Shown here in pieces: positions 37,401 through 46,215 of a stretch of DNA of 64,000 nucleotides. The stretch is taken from NCBI GenBank assembly GCA_949372605.1, contig CASIAE010000007.1, forward strand, positions 1-64,000. The letters are read 5' to 3'. Both the position numbers and the translations under genes were made by a program. Position 1 is the stretch's first letter. Every line of letters begins with the position of its first letter. The notes beneath the pieces are model-generated. The model saw only the letters and a program-made list of their open reading frames with translations, ran no database searches and was not told the origin of the DNA. The DNA is from an uncultured Flavobacteriaceae bacterium (GTDB taxonomy: Bacteria > Bacteroidota > Bacteroidia > Flavobacteriales > Flavobacteriaceae).

Positions 37401-37406
37401 TTTTAA
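34404..37406 (+). CDS. SusC/RagA-family TonB-linked outer-membrane transporter
   Basis: A 1000-residue TonB-dependent receptor for uptake of oligosaccharides or other large solutes. It has a signal peptide (ending GVIFAQ) and a carboxypeptidase-D-like regulatory domain (TVAGTVTDSDGVPLPGASIV). The TonB box region reads LSEVVVTSFGIKREEKTL. The plug has the SusC signature VIDGVPMVN and ILKGANASILYGSQGANGVV, and the C-terminal 22-strand barrel ends in RTIGMNLRLTF. The full length is at the normal size for the family. It is followed after nine bases by its SusD partner. Substrate class cannot be read from sequence, but the adjoining genes point to a sugar-derived compound. Confidence 0.95.
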   Translation: MKQKIKQTLMATCFLLSGVIFAQVKTVAGTVTDSDGVPLPGASIVLTETNEGSTTDFDGNYSISAQEGATVEFSYVGYESQQVVVGEGSTINVTLVQGNALSEVVVTSFGIKREEKTLAYSTQTVDSEQLTQARDISIANSLNGRAAGVEIRKSSSGAGGSTKIVLRGNKSLSGNSQPLIVIDGVPMVNNVGGQPGMWGGIDEGDGLSQVNPDDVESITILKGANASILYGSQGANGVVVITTKSGEEGDTKITFNSGITFESVIALPELQYDYGRAAGEDESWSPTKNAAAANGEFVDDFFQTGVNYVNSVSVSGGNKTTTAYFSYYNATSGGIMDNFGYKKNNLSFKQSTKFFNDKMTLSSNIILTEEQTDNRGPSGYYLNPLIGLYTFPRDGSWSSMKTYQTFNAATNVMDQNWVGNNHFQSNPYWLMNNQPKEDKVQRAIGSVNLAYQISEKLSLKARASYDFANKSYEQQHAAGSNQTNTGSNGRWDYKKFNDELFYSDAILSFNDNYGDFSVNAIAGASLQQTTFGSGVNVTTGSDGELFYANEFNFQNIPANIQVQSTLGSQIEKQAVFGNVVVGYKDAIFLDISGRNDYASTLAGTGNDSYFYPSVGASFVLSQLMELPSQISFLKLRASSASVGNEVPYNRISPTNTINASGGVVRNTQTPFTNLKPEMIETFEIGLDLRLFNNKLGLDVAYYDITSSDQFLSLAAPSGSGYTSYFVNAGKIVNNGIEVTITNSIIDTANFKWNSTLNITQNTNEIVEIHPDIANLGTGASEGFQSRFQKGGSIGDFYTKMFKRDAQGRIEMVDGTPLTTATDELGGNAEPDVSLGWANNFNIGENLSVGFIINAKFGGKVFSQTESMLDGNGVSLRSGQARDAGFVAVNGVQGGVAVSQADPKTWYQATGDRIGIGESYIYDRTNIRLSQMSIAYKLDPIKLGLPVDNATISVIGNNLFYSAVAPFDPELAMSTNRNSQGLDNFNLPSTRTIGMNLRLTF

Positions 37407-37415
37407 ATAAAAAAA

Positions 37416-38996
37416 ATGAAAAACAAATTAATATATTTACTATTAGTGGTATTGGTATCATTAAGTTCTTGTACGGATGATTTCGAACAACTTAATACCA
37501 ATCCTTATCAAATCACGGATGAATCATTAAAGCAAAACTTTAATCATATTGGTGCATTTTTTCCATCATTGCTAAAACCAATTATTGGGCACCAAACTCA
37601 TCACAACCTTATTAATGACTCTTATGTGAGACATTTTGGGACTCCTACTCCTTTTGTTGGAGGAGTTAACAACACCACCTATTATATCAGATGGAATGAT
37701 AACTATTGGAATACTTTGTATGGCAGTATTATGTCGCCATCAAAGCAAGTTATTGATATTGCTGAAGCTGACGGATATGAAATGTTTGTTGAGTGGGCTA
37801 ATCTTATTAGGGTTGTAGTAGCTTCCAGAGCAACAGCCTTCTACGGGCCGCTTATCTATTCTAATTATGGGAAAACTCCCGCAATGTACGATAGTGAGGA
37901 AGACCTTCACACTACATTTTTCGCTCAATTAGATAAAATTGTATCTACTTTCAGCGCAAAAACAGATTACTCAGGATTCAAGGATTTTGATGCTACCTAT
38001 AATGGAAGTATTCCCCATTGGATTAAACTTGCTAATTCATTGCGGTTACAACTTGCCGTTAGAATATCTAAAGTAAATCCTACTTTGGCTAAGGCTCAAG
38101 CTGAAAAAGCATTTAAAGATCCTGGTGGTCTTATTACTACAAACGATGATAACTTTAATATTTCTCTTTATGGTACCCCAATGCAAGAAGTTACGATTTC
38201 TTTCTCTTGGGGAGATACTCGTATGAGCGCATCGATGGAATCTATTTTAGGAGGTTATGATGACCCTCGTGCTGGAAAGTACTGGGATTCTGTTGATGGA
38301 TCTTTGGTTACTGACCACCCTACTTTTCCTTACAAAGGAATTAGAAATGGTGCTTTACTAGGGGCTAAAGGTTTACGTCAACCATATTCGAACATAAGCT
38401 CTAACTTTAAAACTGCCACAGAACGTAAGGTTTTAGATGCGGCTGAAGTTCACTTGTGTCTTGCTGAAGGAGTTCTAAGAGGATGGGATATAACTGGTAC
38501 TGCTGAAGCGCATTATAAAATGGGTGTTAAGGCTTCTTTTGCATACTGGGGTGCTGGTGGAGTAGACACTTACCTTGCTAACAGTACAGGTACACCATTA
38601 AACTATGATGATGTAATAGCAGAAGGAGATGTTAATGATTTTACGACTAGAATTACAAACACTGTTGCTTGGGATGAAGCAGCAAGTAATGAAATTAAGT
38701 TAGAGAAAATTATTACTCAAAAATGGATTGCTAGTTTTACCAATTCAGTTGAGTCTTGGGTTGATCACAGAAGAACGGGATATCCAAAGTTACCTTACAA
38801 TTATAAAAATGACAGTAGTACATCACCGTTTGGTACAGTTGCAGATGATGATTTTTTAAGAAGACATCCTTTTCCTCAAAAAGAAACCACTGGCAACCCA
38901 ACAGGTGTTGCGGATGCTATAACCAAATTATCGAATGGGAAGAATGAAATTGGAACTCGTTTATGGTGGGATACAGGAGTAGAAAGTAATTTCTAA
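37416..38996 (+). CDS. SusD-like surface lipoprotein (SusD/RagB, SusD-like_2 type)
   Basis: A 526-residue lipoprotein (signal ending SLSSC) that forms the lid of the SusC pore and captures substrate at the cell surface. The opening CTDDFEQLNTNPYQITDES is the standard SusD start. Helical repeat regions follow, for example ANSLRLQLAVRISKVNPTLA and KIITQKWIASFTNSVESWVD (family motif WxxxF). The group resembles the SusD-like_2 families more than starch-binding SusD. It follows susC directly and is closed by a strong terminator at 39038. Confidence 0.92.
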   Translation: MKNKLIYLLLVVLVSLSSCTDDFEQLNTNPYQITDESLKQNFNHIGAFFPSLLKPIIGHQTHHNLINDSYVRHFGTPTPFVGGVNNTTYYIRWNDNYWNTLYGSIMSPSKQVIDIAEADGYEMFVEWANLIRVVVASRATAFYGPLIYSNYGKTPAMYDSEEDLHTTFFAQLDKIVSTFSAKTDYSGFKDFDATYNGSIPHWIKLANSLRLQLAVRISKVNPTLAKAQAEKAFKDPGGLITTNDDNFNISLYGTPMQEVTISFSWGDTRMSASMESILGGYDDPRAGKYWDSVDGSLVTDHPTFPYKGIRNGALLGAKGLRQPYSNISSNFKTATERKVLDAAEVHLCLAEGVLRGWDITGTAEAHYKMGVKASFAYWGAGGVDTYLANSTGTPLNYDDVIAEGDVNDFTTRITNTVAWDEAASNEIKLEKIITQKWIASFTNSVESWVDHRRTGYPKLPYNYKNDSSTSPFGTVADDDFLRRHPFPQKETTGNPTGVADAITKLSNGKNEIGTRLWWDTGVESNF

Positions 38997-39037
38997 ATCT
39001 TTATCTATATAAATTCAATAATTTATTTTGAATTACA

Positions 39038-39072
39038 AAAGCCCGTAAGTTTCTTACGGGCTTTGTTTTTTT
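39038..39072 (+). terminator. Intrinsic terminator after the susCD pair
   Basis: Perfect 12-base inverted repeat AAAGCCCGTAAG / CTTACGGGCTTT around a 3-base loop, followed by G and a run of seven T at 39066-39072. It lies 42 bases after the susD stop. The hairpin is A-rich before and T-rich after, so it could also act on the other strand. Confidence 0.9.
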
Positions 39073-39122
39073 AACTAAATTGTAACTGAAAAAATTATTA
39101 AAAAAACAACAGATTAAATTAA

Positions 39123-42100
39123 ATGAAACAAAACATATTCAGTTCTAAGCTTATCCTAATGCTATTAATTTTTTCAGGCTGTAGCTCTTCAGCAGACAAC
39201 TTATTTACCTTAATGAGTTCAGGTAAAACAGGAGTTAATTTTAAAAATTTATTAGGTGAAACCGAACAGTTCAATATACTAAATTATGGTTATCTCTATA
39301 ATGGCGGAGGAGTTGCAATAGGGGACATCAATAACGACGGCTTAGCAGATATATATTTTACGGGCAATATGGTAGGAAGTAGACTTTACCTCAATAAGGG
39401 TGGGCTTGAATTTGATGAAATTGCTGAGAGTGCAGGTGTTTTCGCTGCAGGATTATGGAATACAGGAACTACGATGGCTGATGTTAATGGCGATGGTTTT
39501 TTGGATATCTACGTCTCAAGATCTGCGGCTAGGAACCCTGAGAAAAGACGGAATCAATTGTTTATCAATAATGGTGACCTTACCTTTACTGAGATGGGAA
39601 AATCATACGGTGTTGATGATTCAGGCTATTCTACCCAAGGTGCTTTTTTTGATTATGACAATGATGGTGATTTGGATTTGTATGTCATGAATCACTCCAG
39701 TCAAGATTACGCTGGGCTAGGGAAAATATCTAAACATCATAAGAAACAAAAAAATCCAGCTTATTCTGATAAGTTATTAAGAAATGACAATGGAAAGTTT
39801 GTAGACGTAAGCGATAAGGCGGGTTTGATTTCTAATATTCTAGGTTTTGGATTAGGCATTGGAATTTCTGATTTAAATAATGATAATTGGTTAGATATTT
39901 ACATTTCGAACGATTATAACGAACAAGATTACTTATACCTCAATAATGGAGACGGCACTTTTTCTGAAAGCTTAGAAGAGTATATTGGACATATTTCTTT
40001 ATACTCCATGGGTTCTGATATTGCGGATATTAACAATGACGGCTATACAGATATCATGACATTAGATATGCTGCCAGAAAGCAATCATCGCATAAAGATG
40101 GTATCAGGTCCAGATAATTATGAAAAATTAAGTCATTTAAAAAAGAATGATTTTTATCATCAAACGATGCGTAATATGTTACAGCTAAATCGCGGTGGAG
40201 AATATTTTTCCGAAATAGGACAATTTTCAGGGATATCCAATACAGATTGGAGTTGGGCTAGTTTGTTTACTGATTTTGATAATGATGGTTTTAAAGATCT
40301 TTTCATCACCAATGGTTACAGAAAAGATTATACCAACATGGACTTTATGAATTACATCGTCCAAGAAAAATTAAACGAGCGAAAAACAAAACAAAAAATT
40401 ATTCTCACAGAGTTAATTGACAAAATGCCTTCTACTGTAGAGGAAAATTACACCTATAGAAACAACGGAGACCTTACCTTTTCTAAAATGAATAGAGAAT
40501 GGGGACTCGATCAAAAGACTTTGTCAAACGGAGCAGCTTATGCTGATCTAGATAATGATGGTGACATGGACTTGGTGGTAAATAATATTGATGAAAAAGC
40601 ATATATCTACAGGAATAACTCCGAAAAATTCAATCAAAATAATTACTTAAGTATCTCATTAGTTGGAGAAGGAAAAAACAAATTTGGTTTGGGTGCCAAA
40701 GTGATTATCAAGGTAGAGGACAAGATCATCACCCAAGAAATGATAAACACTCGAGGTTATCAATCTTCAGTTGATTTTAAATTGGTTTTTGGACTGGGAA
40801 AAGCTCAAAAAATTCAAGAATTAAAAGTTATTTGGCCAAATTTTCAGGTCCAAATTTTAAAAGACTTAAAACCCAATCAAGCAATTCAATTAAAGCAAAT
40901 AGAGGCTAATATTTCTTTTGAAAAAGAAACTAAATCACCACCACTTCTTTTTGAGGAAATCATTGACCAAAACATTGCTATAAATAAACACACAGAAAAC
41001 TATTATAATGATTTTAAAAGAGAGATTATGCTCCCGCATAAGTTATCTACTCTGGGGCCAAAAACTGCTGTAGGAGACATAAATAGTGACGGTCTAGAGG
41101 ATTTTTACATTGGAGGAGCTAAGGGGACCCCTGGAAATTTATTTATTCAAAAGAAATCAAAAAAATTCATTAAATCTTTGCAAAAGGTTTTTGAATCAGA
41201 CCAAGCCTCGGAAGATATAGATGCACACTTTTTTGATGCAGATGGTGATGGAGATCAGGATTTATATGTTGTTAGTGGTGGGAATGAATTTAAAGAAATC
41301 GATACATTACTTCAAGACAGACTCTACCTTAACAACGGAAAAGGAAACTTTGTTAAGTCTAGTGATCAATTACCTCAAATAATAAGTAGTGGATCTTGCG
41401 TAAAATCAGCTGATTATGACAATGATGGTGATTTAGATTTATTTGTTGGCGGACGCTTGATTCCCAATCAATATCCCTATACGCCGAAAAGTTATCTCTT
41501 ACAAAATGACGGCAAGGGTCATTTTACAGATGTGACCTCACAAAAGGCAACACAACTTGAAGAGGTTGGTATGGTTACTGATGCAATTTGGGCTGATTTT
41601 AATTCCGATGGCTTACAAGATCTGATCTTGGTGGGGGAGTGGATGCCCATTACCCTTTTCGAAAACAAAAACGGGAAACTGATCAATAGTTCACAAGATA
41701 AGGGGCTCGATGATTCGGAAGGTTGGTGGAACTCAATTACATCAGCCGATTTCGATCAAGATGGTGACCTGGATTTTATCGCAGGAAACTTTGGATTAAA
41801 TTCTCAATTAAAAACTTCTATCAAATATCCCGTTAGTATTTATGCTAAAGATTTTGATGAAAACGGATCTGTTGATCCGATTCTATGTTGTTATTACGGT
41901 GATAAAAATTACCCCACTTTTTCTAAAGACGACATCCAGCAACAATTAAGTATGTTGAAGAACAGGTTTGTTCGTTATTCTGAATATGCTGATTTAACAA
42001 TTGACAAAATTTTTACACCTGAAGAGTTTAAGGGTTCAAAAATTCTTTTAGCTAAAAACTTTCAAACCAGTTATATAGAGAACCTAGGAAACAATCAATT

Positions 42101-42431
42101 TAAAATTACGCCATTACCTATTGAAACTCAATTGGCGCCAATCTATGGAATCACTACAGGCGATTTTAATGGAGACGGGAACTTAGATGTTGTTATGGGA
42201 GGCAATTTCACCGGAAGTCGTGTCAAGTATGGACATTACGATGCCTTAAAGGGGGTCTGTCTTCTTGGAGATGGAAAAGGGAACTTTGAATTTTTAGATG
42301 TTGATAAATCAGGCCTTAAAGTAAATGGAGAAGTTAGAGATATTGATTTATTTTTAAATGACAAAGGAGAGCAAACACTTCTTTTTTCAAGAAATAATGA
42401 TGCACCACAACTTTTTAAATTGAACAAATAG
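39123..42431 (+). CDS. Exported FG-GAP/VCBS repeat lipoprotein with ASPIC/UnbV domain
   Basis: A 1102-residue lipoprotein (signal ending LIFSGC). It is built from many FG-GAP-type repeats with calcium-binding loops of the form D-x-N-x-D-G-x-x-D (GDINNDGLADIYF, DYDNDGDLDLYV, DFDNDGFKDLFI, DADGDGDQDLYV). This suggests one or two beta-propellers of the integrin-alpha type. In the middle (about 510-590) is an ASPIC/UnbV domain: NKFGLGAKVIIKV, NTRGYQSSVDF, VFGLGKAQKIQELKVIWP. Proteins of this CRTAC1-like type are common beside Bacteroidota SusCD genes and probably bind ligands at the cell surface; no catalytic role is established. It follows the susCD terminator and is eight bases upstream of the PhyH gene. 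Confidence 0.88.
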   Translation: MKQNIFSSKLILMLLIFSGCSSSADNLFTLMSSGKTGVNFKNLLGETEQFNILNYGYLYNGGGVAIGDINNDGLADIYFTGNMVGSRLYLNKGGLEFDEIAESAGVFAAGLWNTGTTMADVNGDGFLDIYVSRSAARNPEKRRNQLFINNGDLTFTEMGKSYGVDDSGYSTQGAFFDYDNDGDLDLYVMNHSSQDYAGLGKISKHHKKQKNPAYSDKLLRNDNGKFVDVSDKAGLISNILGFGLGIGISDLNNDNWLDIYISNDYNEQDYLYLNNGDGTFSESLEEYIGHISLYSMGSDIADINNDGYTDIMTLDMLPESNHRIKMVSGPDNYEKLSHLKKNDFYHQTMRNMLQLNRGGEYFSEIGQFSGISNTDWSWASLFTDFDNDGFKDLFITNGYRKDYTNMDFMNYIVQEKLNERKTKQKIILTELIDKMPSTVEENYTYRNNGDLTFSKMNREWGLDQKTLSNGAAYADLDNDGDMDLVVNNIDEKAYIYRNNSEKFNQNNYLSISLVGEGKNKFGLGAKVIIKVEDKIITQEMINTRGYQSSVDFKLVFGLGKAQKIQELKVIWPNFQVQILKDLKPNQAIQLKQIEANISFEKETKSPPLLFEEIIDQNIAINKHTENYYNDFKREIMLPHKLSTLGPKTAVGDINSDGLEDFYIGGAKGTPGNLFIQKKSKKFIKSLQKVFESDQASEDIDAHFFDADGDGDQDLYVVSGGNEFKEIDTLLQDRLYLNNGKGNFVKSSDQLPQIISSGSCVKSADYDNDGDLDLFVGGRLIPNQYPYTPKSYLLQNDGKGHFTDVTSQKATQLEEVGMVTDAIWADFNSDGLQDLILVGEWMPITLFENKNGKLINSSQDKGLDDSEGWWNSITSADFDQDGDLDFIAGNFGLNSQLKTSIKYPVSIYAKDFDENGSVDPILCCYYGDKNYPTFSKDDIQQQLSMLKNRFVRYSEYADLTIDKIFTPEEFKGSKILLAKNFQTSYIENLGNNQFKITPLPIETQLAPIYGITTGDFNGDGNLDVVMGGNFTGSRVKYGHYDALKGVCLLGDGKGNFEFLDVDKSGLKVNGEVRDIDLFLNDKGEQTLLFSRNNDAPQLFKLNK

Positions 42432-42438
42432 ATCGGTT

Positions 42439-43167
42439 ATGACTCAGCAAGAAAAACTCCTTTTTAAGGAAGAAGGGTTTTTAGTTATTGAACCCTTCCT
42501 TTCACAAAAGGAAGTGCAATATTATTCTGAAATTTATAATGATTTTCTAAATAATAAATTTGATAATTCCGAATTACGCTCTGATCTTTCTGGAGCTAAT
42601 GATCAATCCAAGGAATTCATTACTCAGATTATGTTACCCTCAAAAGTACACCCTATTCTTTTAAATCAGCCCATGCATGAAAAAGCTACAGAAATTGCGA
42701 AGTGCTTAATGGGTGACGATATGGTGTTAGATTTTGACATGTTAATCAACAAGCCACCCAATACCAACAAACAAACCCCTTGGCATCAAGATGCGGCTTA
42801 TTGGATTGATTTGCCTGACAAAAGAGCCCTAAGCCTCTGGTTTGCAATTGATGAAGCAACCTTAAACAATGGTTGTATGTGGTATGCACCAAAGTCCCAT
42901 TTACAGCCTCTCAAAAAACATTTCCAACCTATTGGCGGAGGTCCACTCCAATCTAAAGGAATAGAACAGGATAGTATTGCTACTCCATTACAACCAGGTT
43001 CCTGTGTGATCCACCAAGGGCACACATTGCACTATAGCCGAGGAAATACTACTAACCAAAACCGCAGGGCTTTTATTCTCAATTTTAGGCCTAAAAAAAT
43101 GGTTGAACTCGAAAGAGCCCAAGGATTTGATCATTCTGGTAAAAGAAAAGTTAGGACAGAGGATTAG
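42439..43167 (+). CDS. Phytanoyl-CoA dioxygenase (PhyH) family protein
   Basis: A 242-residue cytoplasmic Fe(II)/2-oxoglutarate-dependent oxygenase. Metal ligands are the HxD of PWHQDAAYW (near residue 116) and a distal His in VIHQGHTLHYSRGNTT. The Arg that binds 2-oxoglutarate is in the NQNRRAFILNF strand. The opening LFKEEGFLVIEPFLSQKEV is typical of PhyH proteins. Known members hydroxylate phytanoyl-CoA, ectoine, or small metabolites, and the substrate here is unknown. It probably shares a transcript with the FG-GAP gene eight bases upstream. With no signal peptide it is the only clearly cytosolic enzyme of the accessory block. Confidence 0.88.
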   Translation: MTQQEKLLFKEEGFLVIEPFLSQKEVQYYSEIYNDFLNNKFDNSELRSDLSGANDQSKEFITQIMLPSKVHPILLNQPMHEKATEIAKCLMGDDMVLDFDMLINKPPNTNKQTPWHQDAAYWIDLPDKRALSLWFAIDEATLNNGCMWYAPKSHLQPLKKHFQPIGGGPLQSKGIEQDSIATPLQPGSCVIHQGHTLHYSRGNTTNQNRRAFILNFRPKKMVELERAQGFDHSGKRKVRTED

Positions 43168-43321
43168 CCAAACCATAACATGGATTCATCATCAGTCTTA
43201 AATTATTTTTCTTTATAGGCATAATTTAAAAGGCTAAATACAACTTCCTTAAAAAATTAGAATAGATTCCTTAATTAACTGCTTTTTTAAAAGAGGATGA
43301 AATAAAACCATACTGATTTCT

Positions 43322-43329
43322 TACTTTTG
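43322..43329 (+). promoter_or_regulatory. -7 element of the maeB-ruvA-sprA-gcvH group
   Basis: TACTTTTG matches TAnnTTTG, 16 bases before the maeB ATG. The upstream 178-base gap after the PhyH gene holds nothing else recognisable, and no clear -33 element is seen. Confidence 0.45.
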
Positions 43330-43345
43330 ATTTAAATACCCAAAG

Positions 43346-45631
43346 ATGACAAAAAGCAAGCTAAGAAGAGAAGCATTGGTTTATCATGCGAAACCCAAGC
43401 CTGGGAAAACAGAGGTTATTCCTACAAAAAACTATAGAACTCAAAGAGACTTGGCATTGGCTTATTCTCCTGGAGTGGCCATTCCTTGCTTAGAAATAGA
43501 GGAAAATACAGACAACGTCTATAAATACACCAACAAAGGAAACTTAGTTGCAGTGATCACAAACGGAACTGCGGTTTTAGGATTGGGAGATATTGGTCCA
43601 GAAGCCTCAAAACCGGTGATGGAAGGAAAGGCGCTTCTTTTTAAAATATTTGCAGACATTGACGTCTTTGACATTGAGATCAATGAAAAAGATCCAGATA
43701 AATTTATTGAAATTGTAAAAGGAATCGCCCCCACATTTGGTGGGATTAACTTGGAGGACATTAAAGCTCCTGAGGCCTTTAAAATTGAAAACACCTTAAA
43801 AGAAGAGCTTGATATCCCGATCATGCATGATGATCAGCATGGAACTGCCATCATCTCGTGTGCTGCGCTGATCAACGCATTAGAGCTTTCAAATAAGAAA
43901 ATAGAAGAGGTTAAAATTGTTATTTCTGGTGCAGGAGCGGCAGCCATTTCCTGTACAAGACTCTACATGGCATTTGGCGCTCAACGCGAAAATATTGTCA
44001 TGCTAGACAGCAAAGGTGTCATAACAAAAACGCGAGAAAACCTAACCACTCAAAAGGCAGAGTTTGCAACTGACAGAGCAATAGAAACCCTTGCGCAGGC
44101 CATGGTTCAGTCAGATGTTTTTATGGGGTTATCACAACCTAACATTGTCAATGAGAAAATGCTTCTGTCAATGGCGAAAGACCCCATTGTTTTTGCAATG
44201 GCTAATCCTGATCCTGAAGTAGGTTATGATTTGGCTTGTAAAACAAGGAAAGATATTATTATGGCCACGGGCAGGTCTGATCATCCCAACCAGGTGAATA
44301 ATGTTTTAGGATTTCCCTTTATTTTTCGTGGTGCTTTGGATGTAAAAGCCTCAAAAATAAACGAACCCATGAAAATGGCGGCAGTTAAGGCCTTGGCAGA
44401 ACTTGCAAAAGAACCCGTTCCCGAACAGGTGAATATTGCCTATGAAGAAACAAAACTCAATTTTGGAAAGGAATACATCATACCCAAACCCTTTGATCCC
44501 AGATTAATTGTCGAGGTTCCAATGGCGGTTGCAAAAGCTGCAATGGAATCAGGAGTTGCCAGGGAGCCCATTGAAGATTGGGACTCATACAAAATAGAAT
44601 TAGAAGAGCGTTTGGGAAGCAATCAAAAAATTGTCCGAATGATTCACGATCGTGCCAAGTCTGCCCCAAAACGAATTGTCTTCGCTGAGGCCGATCAATT
44701 AGACGTTTTAAAGGCCGCTCAAATTATATATGAAGAGGGAATTGGAATCCCAATTTTATTAGGAAAGAAAGAAATCATTTCTGATTTGATGCAATCTATT
44801 GATTTTGATGCTTCAATAACGATCATTGATCCCAAAACGGAAGAACACAGTGAAAGTCGTGAAAAATATGCCAACTCATTTTGGGAAACTCAAAAAAGAA
44901 AAGGAAAAACTTTGTATGAGAGTCGCAGCCTGATGAGAGAAAGAAATTATTACGCGGCCATGATGGTTAGAAATGGAGATGCTGATGCAATGTTGTCTGG
45001 GTTTTCAAGAAAATATCCAGCTGTTGTTAAACCGATTCTCGAAGTGATAGGCAAAGCCAAAGGCGTAGACCGTGTTGCGGCCACCAACTTGATGCTTACC
45101 AAAAGAGGCATGCTTTTTCTGTCAGACACTTCTATTAACGTAGATCCTAGTGCCAAAGAACTGGCTAAAATTGCTCAGATGACTTCTGAAACTGTTAAAA
45201 TGTTTGGAGTTAAACCGGTGATGGCGATGCTATCTTTTAATAATTTCGGTTCTTCTTCTTTTCCACAGGCAAGAAAAGTATCTGATGCTGTTGCTTTGTT
45301 ACACAAGTTTTATCCTGATTTGTTAGTGGATGGTCCCATTCAATCTGATTTTGCTTTGAACCGTGAAATGCTCAACGAGCGTTTTCCTTTTTCAGTCCTA
45401 AATAAAGAAAAAGTGAATACCTTAATATTTCCCAATCTTGATGCTGCGAATATTACTTATAAATTGATGAAAGAACTGGATAAATCACTTTCCATTGGAC
45501 CGATTTTGATGGGACTAAAGTATCCTGCACACATTCTACAATTGGGTGCATCGGTTGAAGAAATTGTTAATATGGCTGCCATAGCGTCAATTAATGCTCA
45601 AGAAAAACAAAAACAAAAAAGTTCAAAATGA
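43346..45631 (+). CDS. maeB: NADP-dependent malic enzyme with phosphotransacetylase-like C-terminus
   Basis: Oxidatively decarboxylates malate to pyruvate with NADP. The 761-residue protein has a malic enzyme domain (about 1-415: [33 protein letters not shown], nucleotide-binding [15 protein letters not shown]). It also has a phosphotransacetylase-like domain (about 430-755) with [19 protein letters not shown] and [17 protein letters not shown]. In studied MaeB proteins this second domain is regulatory and binds acetyl-CoA rather than catalysing acetyl transfer. The ruvA start overlaps its last four bases. Grouping of maeB with ruvA, sprA and gcvH recurs in Flavobacteriia as far as I recall. 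Confidence 0.95.
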   Translation: MTKSKLRREALVYHAKPKPGKTEVIPTKNYRTQRDLALAYSPGVAIPCLEIEENTDNVYKYTNKGNLVAVITNGTAVLGLGDIGPEASKPVMEGKALLFKIFADIDVFDIEINEKDPDKFIEIVKGIAPTFGGINLEDIKAPEAFKIENTLKEELDIPIMHDDQHGTAIISCAALINALELSNKKIEEVKIVISGAGAAAISCTRLYMAFGAQRENIVMLDSKGVITKTRENLTTQKAEFATDRAIETLAQAMVQSDVFMGLSQPNIVNEKMLLSMAKDPIVFAMANPDPEVGYDLACKTRKDIIMATGRSDHPNQVNNVLGFPFIFRGALDVKASKINEPMKMAAVKALAELAKEPVPEQVNIAYEETKLNFGKEYIIPKPFDPRLIVEVPMAVAKAAMESGVAREPIEDWDSYKIELEERLGSNQKIVRMIHDRAKSAPKRIVFAEADQLDVLKAAQIIYEEGIGIPILLGKKEIISDLMQSIDFDASITIIDPKTEEHSESREKYANSFWETQKRKGKTLYESRSLMRERNYYAAMMVRNGDADAMLSGFSRKYPAVVKPILEVIGKAKGVDRVAATNLMLTKRGMLFLSDTSINVDPSAKELAKIAQMTSETVKMFGVKPVMAMLSFNNFGSSSFPQARKVSDAVALLHKFYPDLLVDGPIQSDFALNREMLNERFPFSVLNKEKVNTLIFPNLDAANITYKLMKELDKSLSIGPILMGLKYPAHILQLGASVEEIVNMAAIASINAQEKQKQKSSK

Positions 45632-46209
45632 TTACACAAATAAGAGGACGAGTTGTTGAAAAATCACCAACCAATGTTGTGGTTGATTGTAACGGAATAG
45701 GCTACGAGGTGAATATATCACTCTATACTTTTTCACAGCTCACGGACGATGAGAACATTCAACTTTATACCCACCTACAGGTCAAAGAGGACTCCCATAC
45801 TTTATTTGGATTTCGAACGACCCTAGAACGAGCCGTTTTTAGACTCCTGATTTCCGTCTCAGGGATTGGAACCAGCACAGCTCGAACCATGCTTTCATCT
45901 CTTCAACCTGCTGAAATTCAGCAAGCTATTATCAATGAGGATGTTCCGAAAATCCAAAGCGTTAAGGGGATTGGGTTAAAAACTGCCCAGCGAGTAATTA
46001 TTGATCTCAAGGACAAAATCGTATCTCTTTATGGAATTGATGAAATTCCGGGCATTAAAAGCAATACAATCAAAGATGAAGCGTTATCAGCATTAGAGGT
46101 TCTTGGTTATACGAGAAAAGCCTCTGGAAAAGTAGTTGACAATATCATTCAAAGTGCACCTGAAAGCTCTGTCGAAGAACTGATAAAAGCCGCTCTGAAT
46201 AAACTTTAA
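45628..46209 (+). CDS. ruvA: Holliday junction branch-migration protein RuvA
   Basis: RuvA binds four-way DNA junctions and recruits RuvB. The 193-residue protein has the OB-fold opening [20 protein letters not shown], a double helix-hairpin-helix region (LLISVSGIGTSTARTML and KIQSVKGIGLKTAQRVII) and the C-terminal RuvB-binding domain (ALSALEVLGYTRKASGKVVD). It overlaps maeB by the sequence ATGA and is separated from sprA by six bases. Its motor partner ruvB is 28 kb away at 17.5 kb. Confidence 0.96.
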   Translation: MITQIRGRVVEKSPTNVVVDCNGIGYEVNISLYTFSQLTDDENIQLYTHLQVKEDSHTLFGFRTTLERAVFRLLISVSGIGTSTARTMLSSLQPAEIQQAIINEDVPKIQSVKGIGLKTAQRVIIDLKDKIVSLYGIDEIPGIKSNTIKDEALSALEVLGYTRKASGKVVDNIIQSAPESSVEELIKAALNKL

Positions 46210-46215
46210 ATCCTT

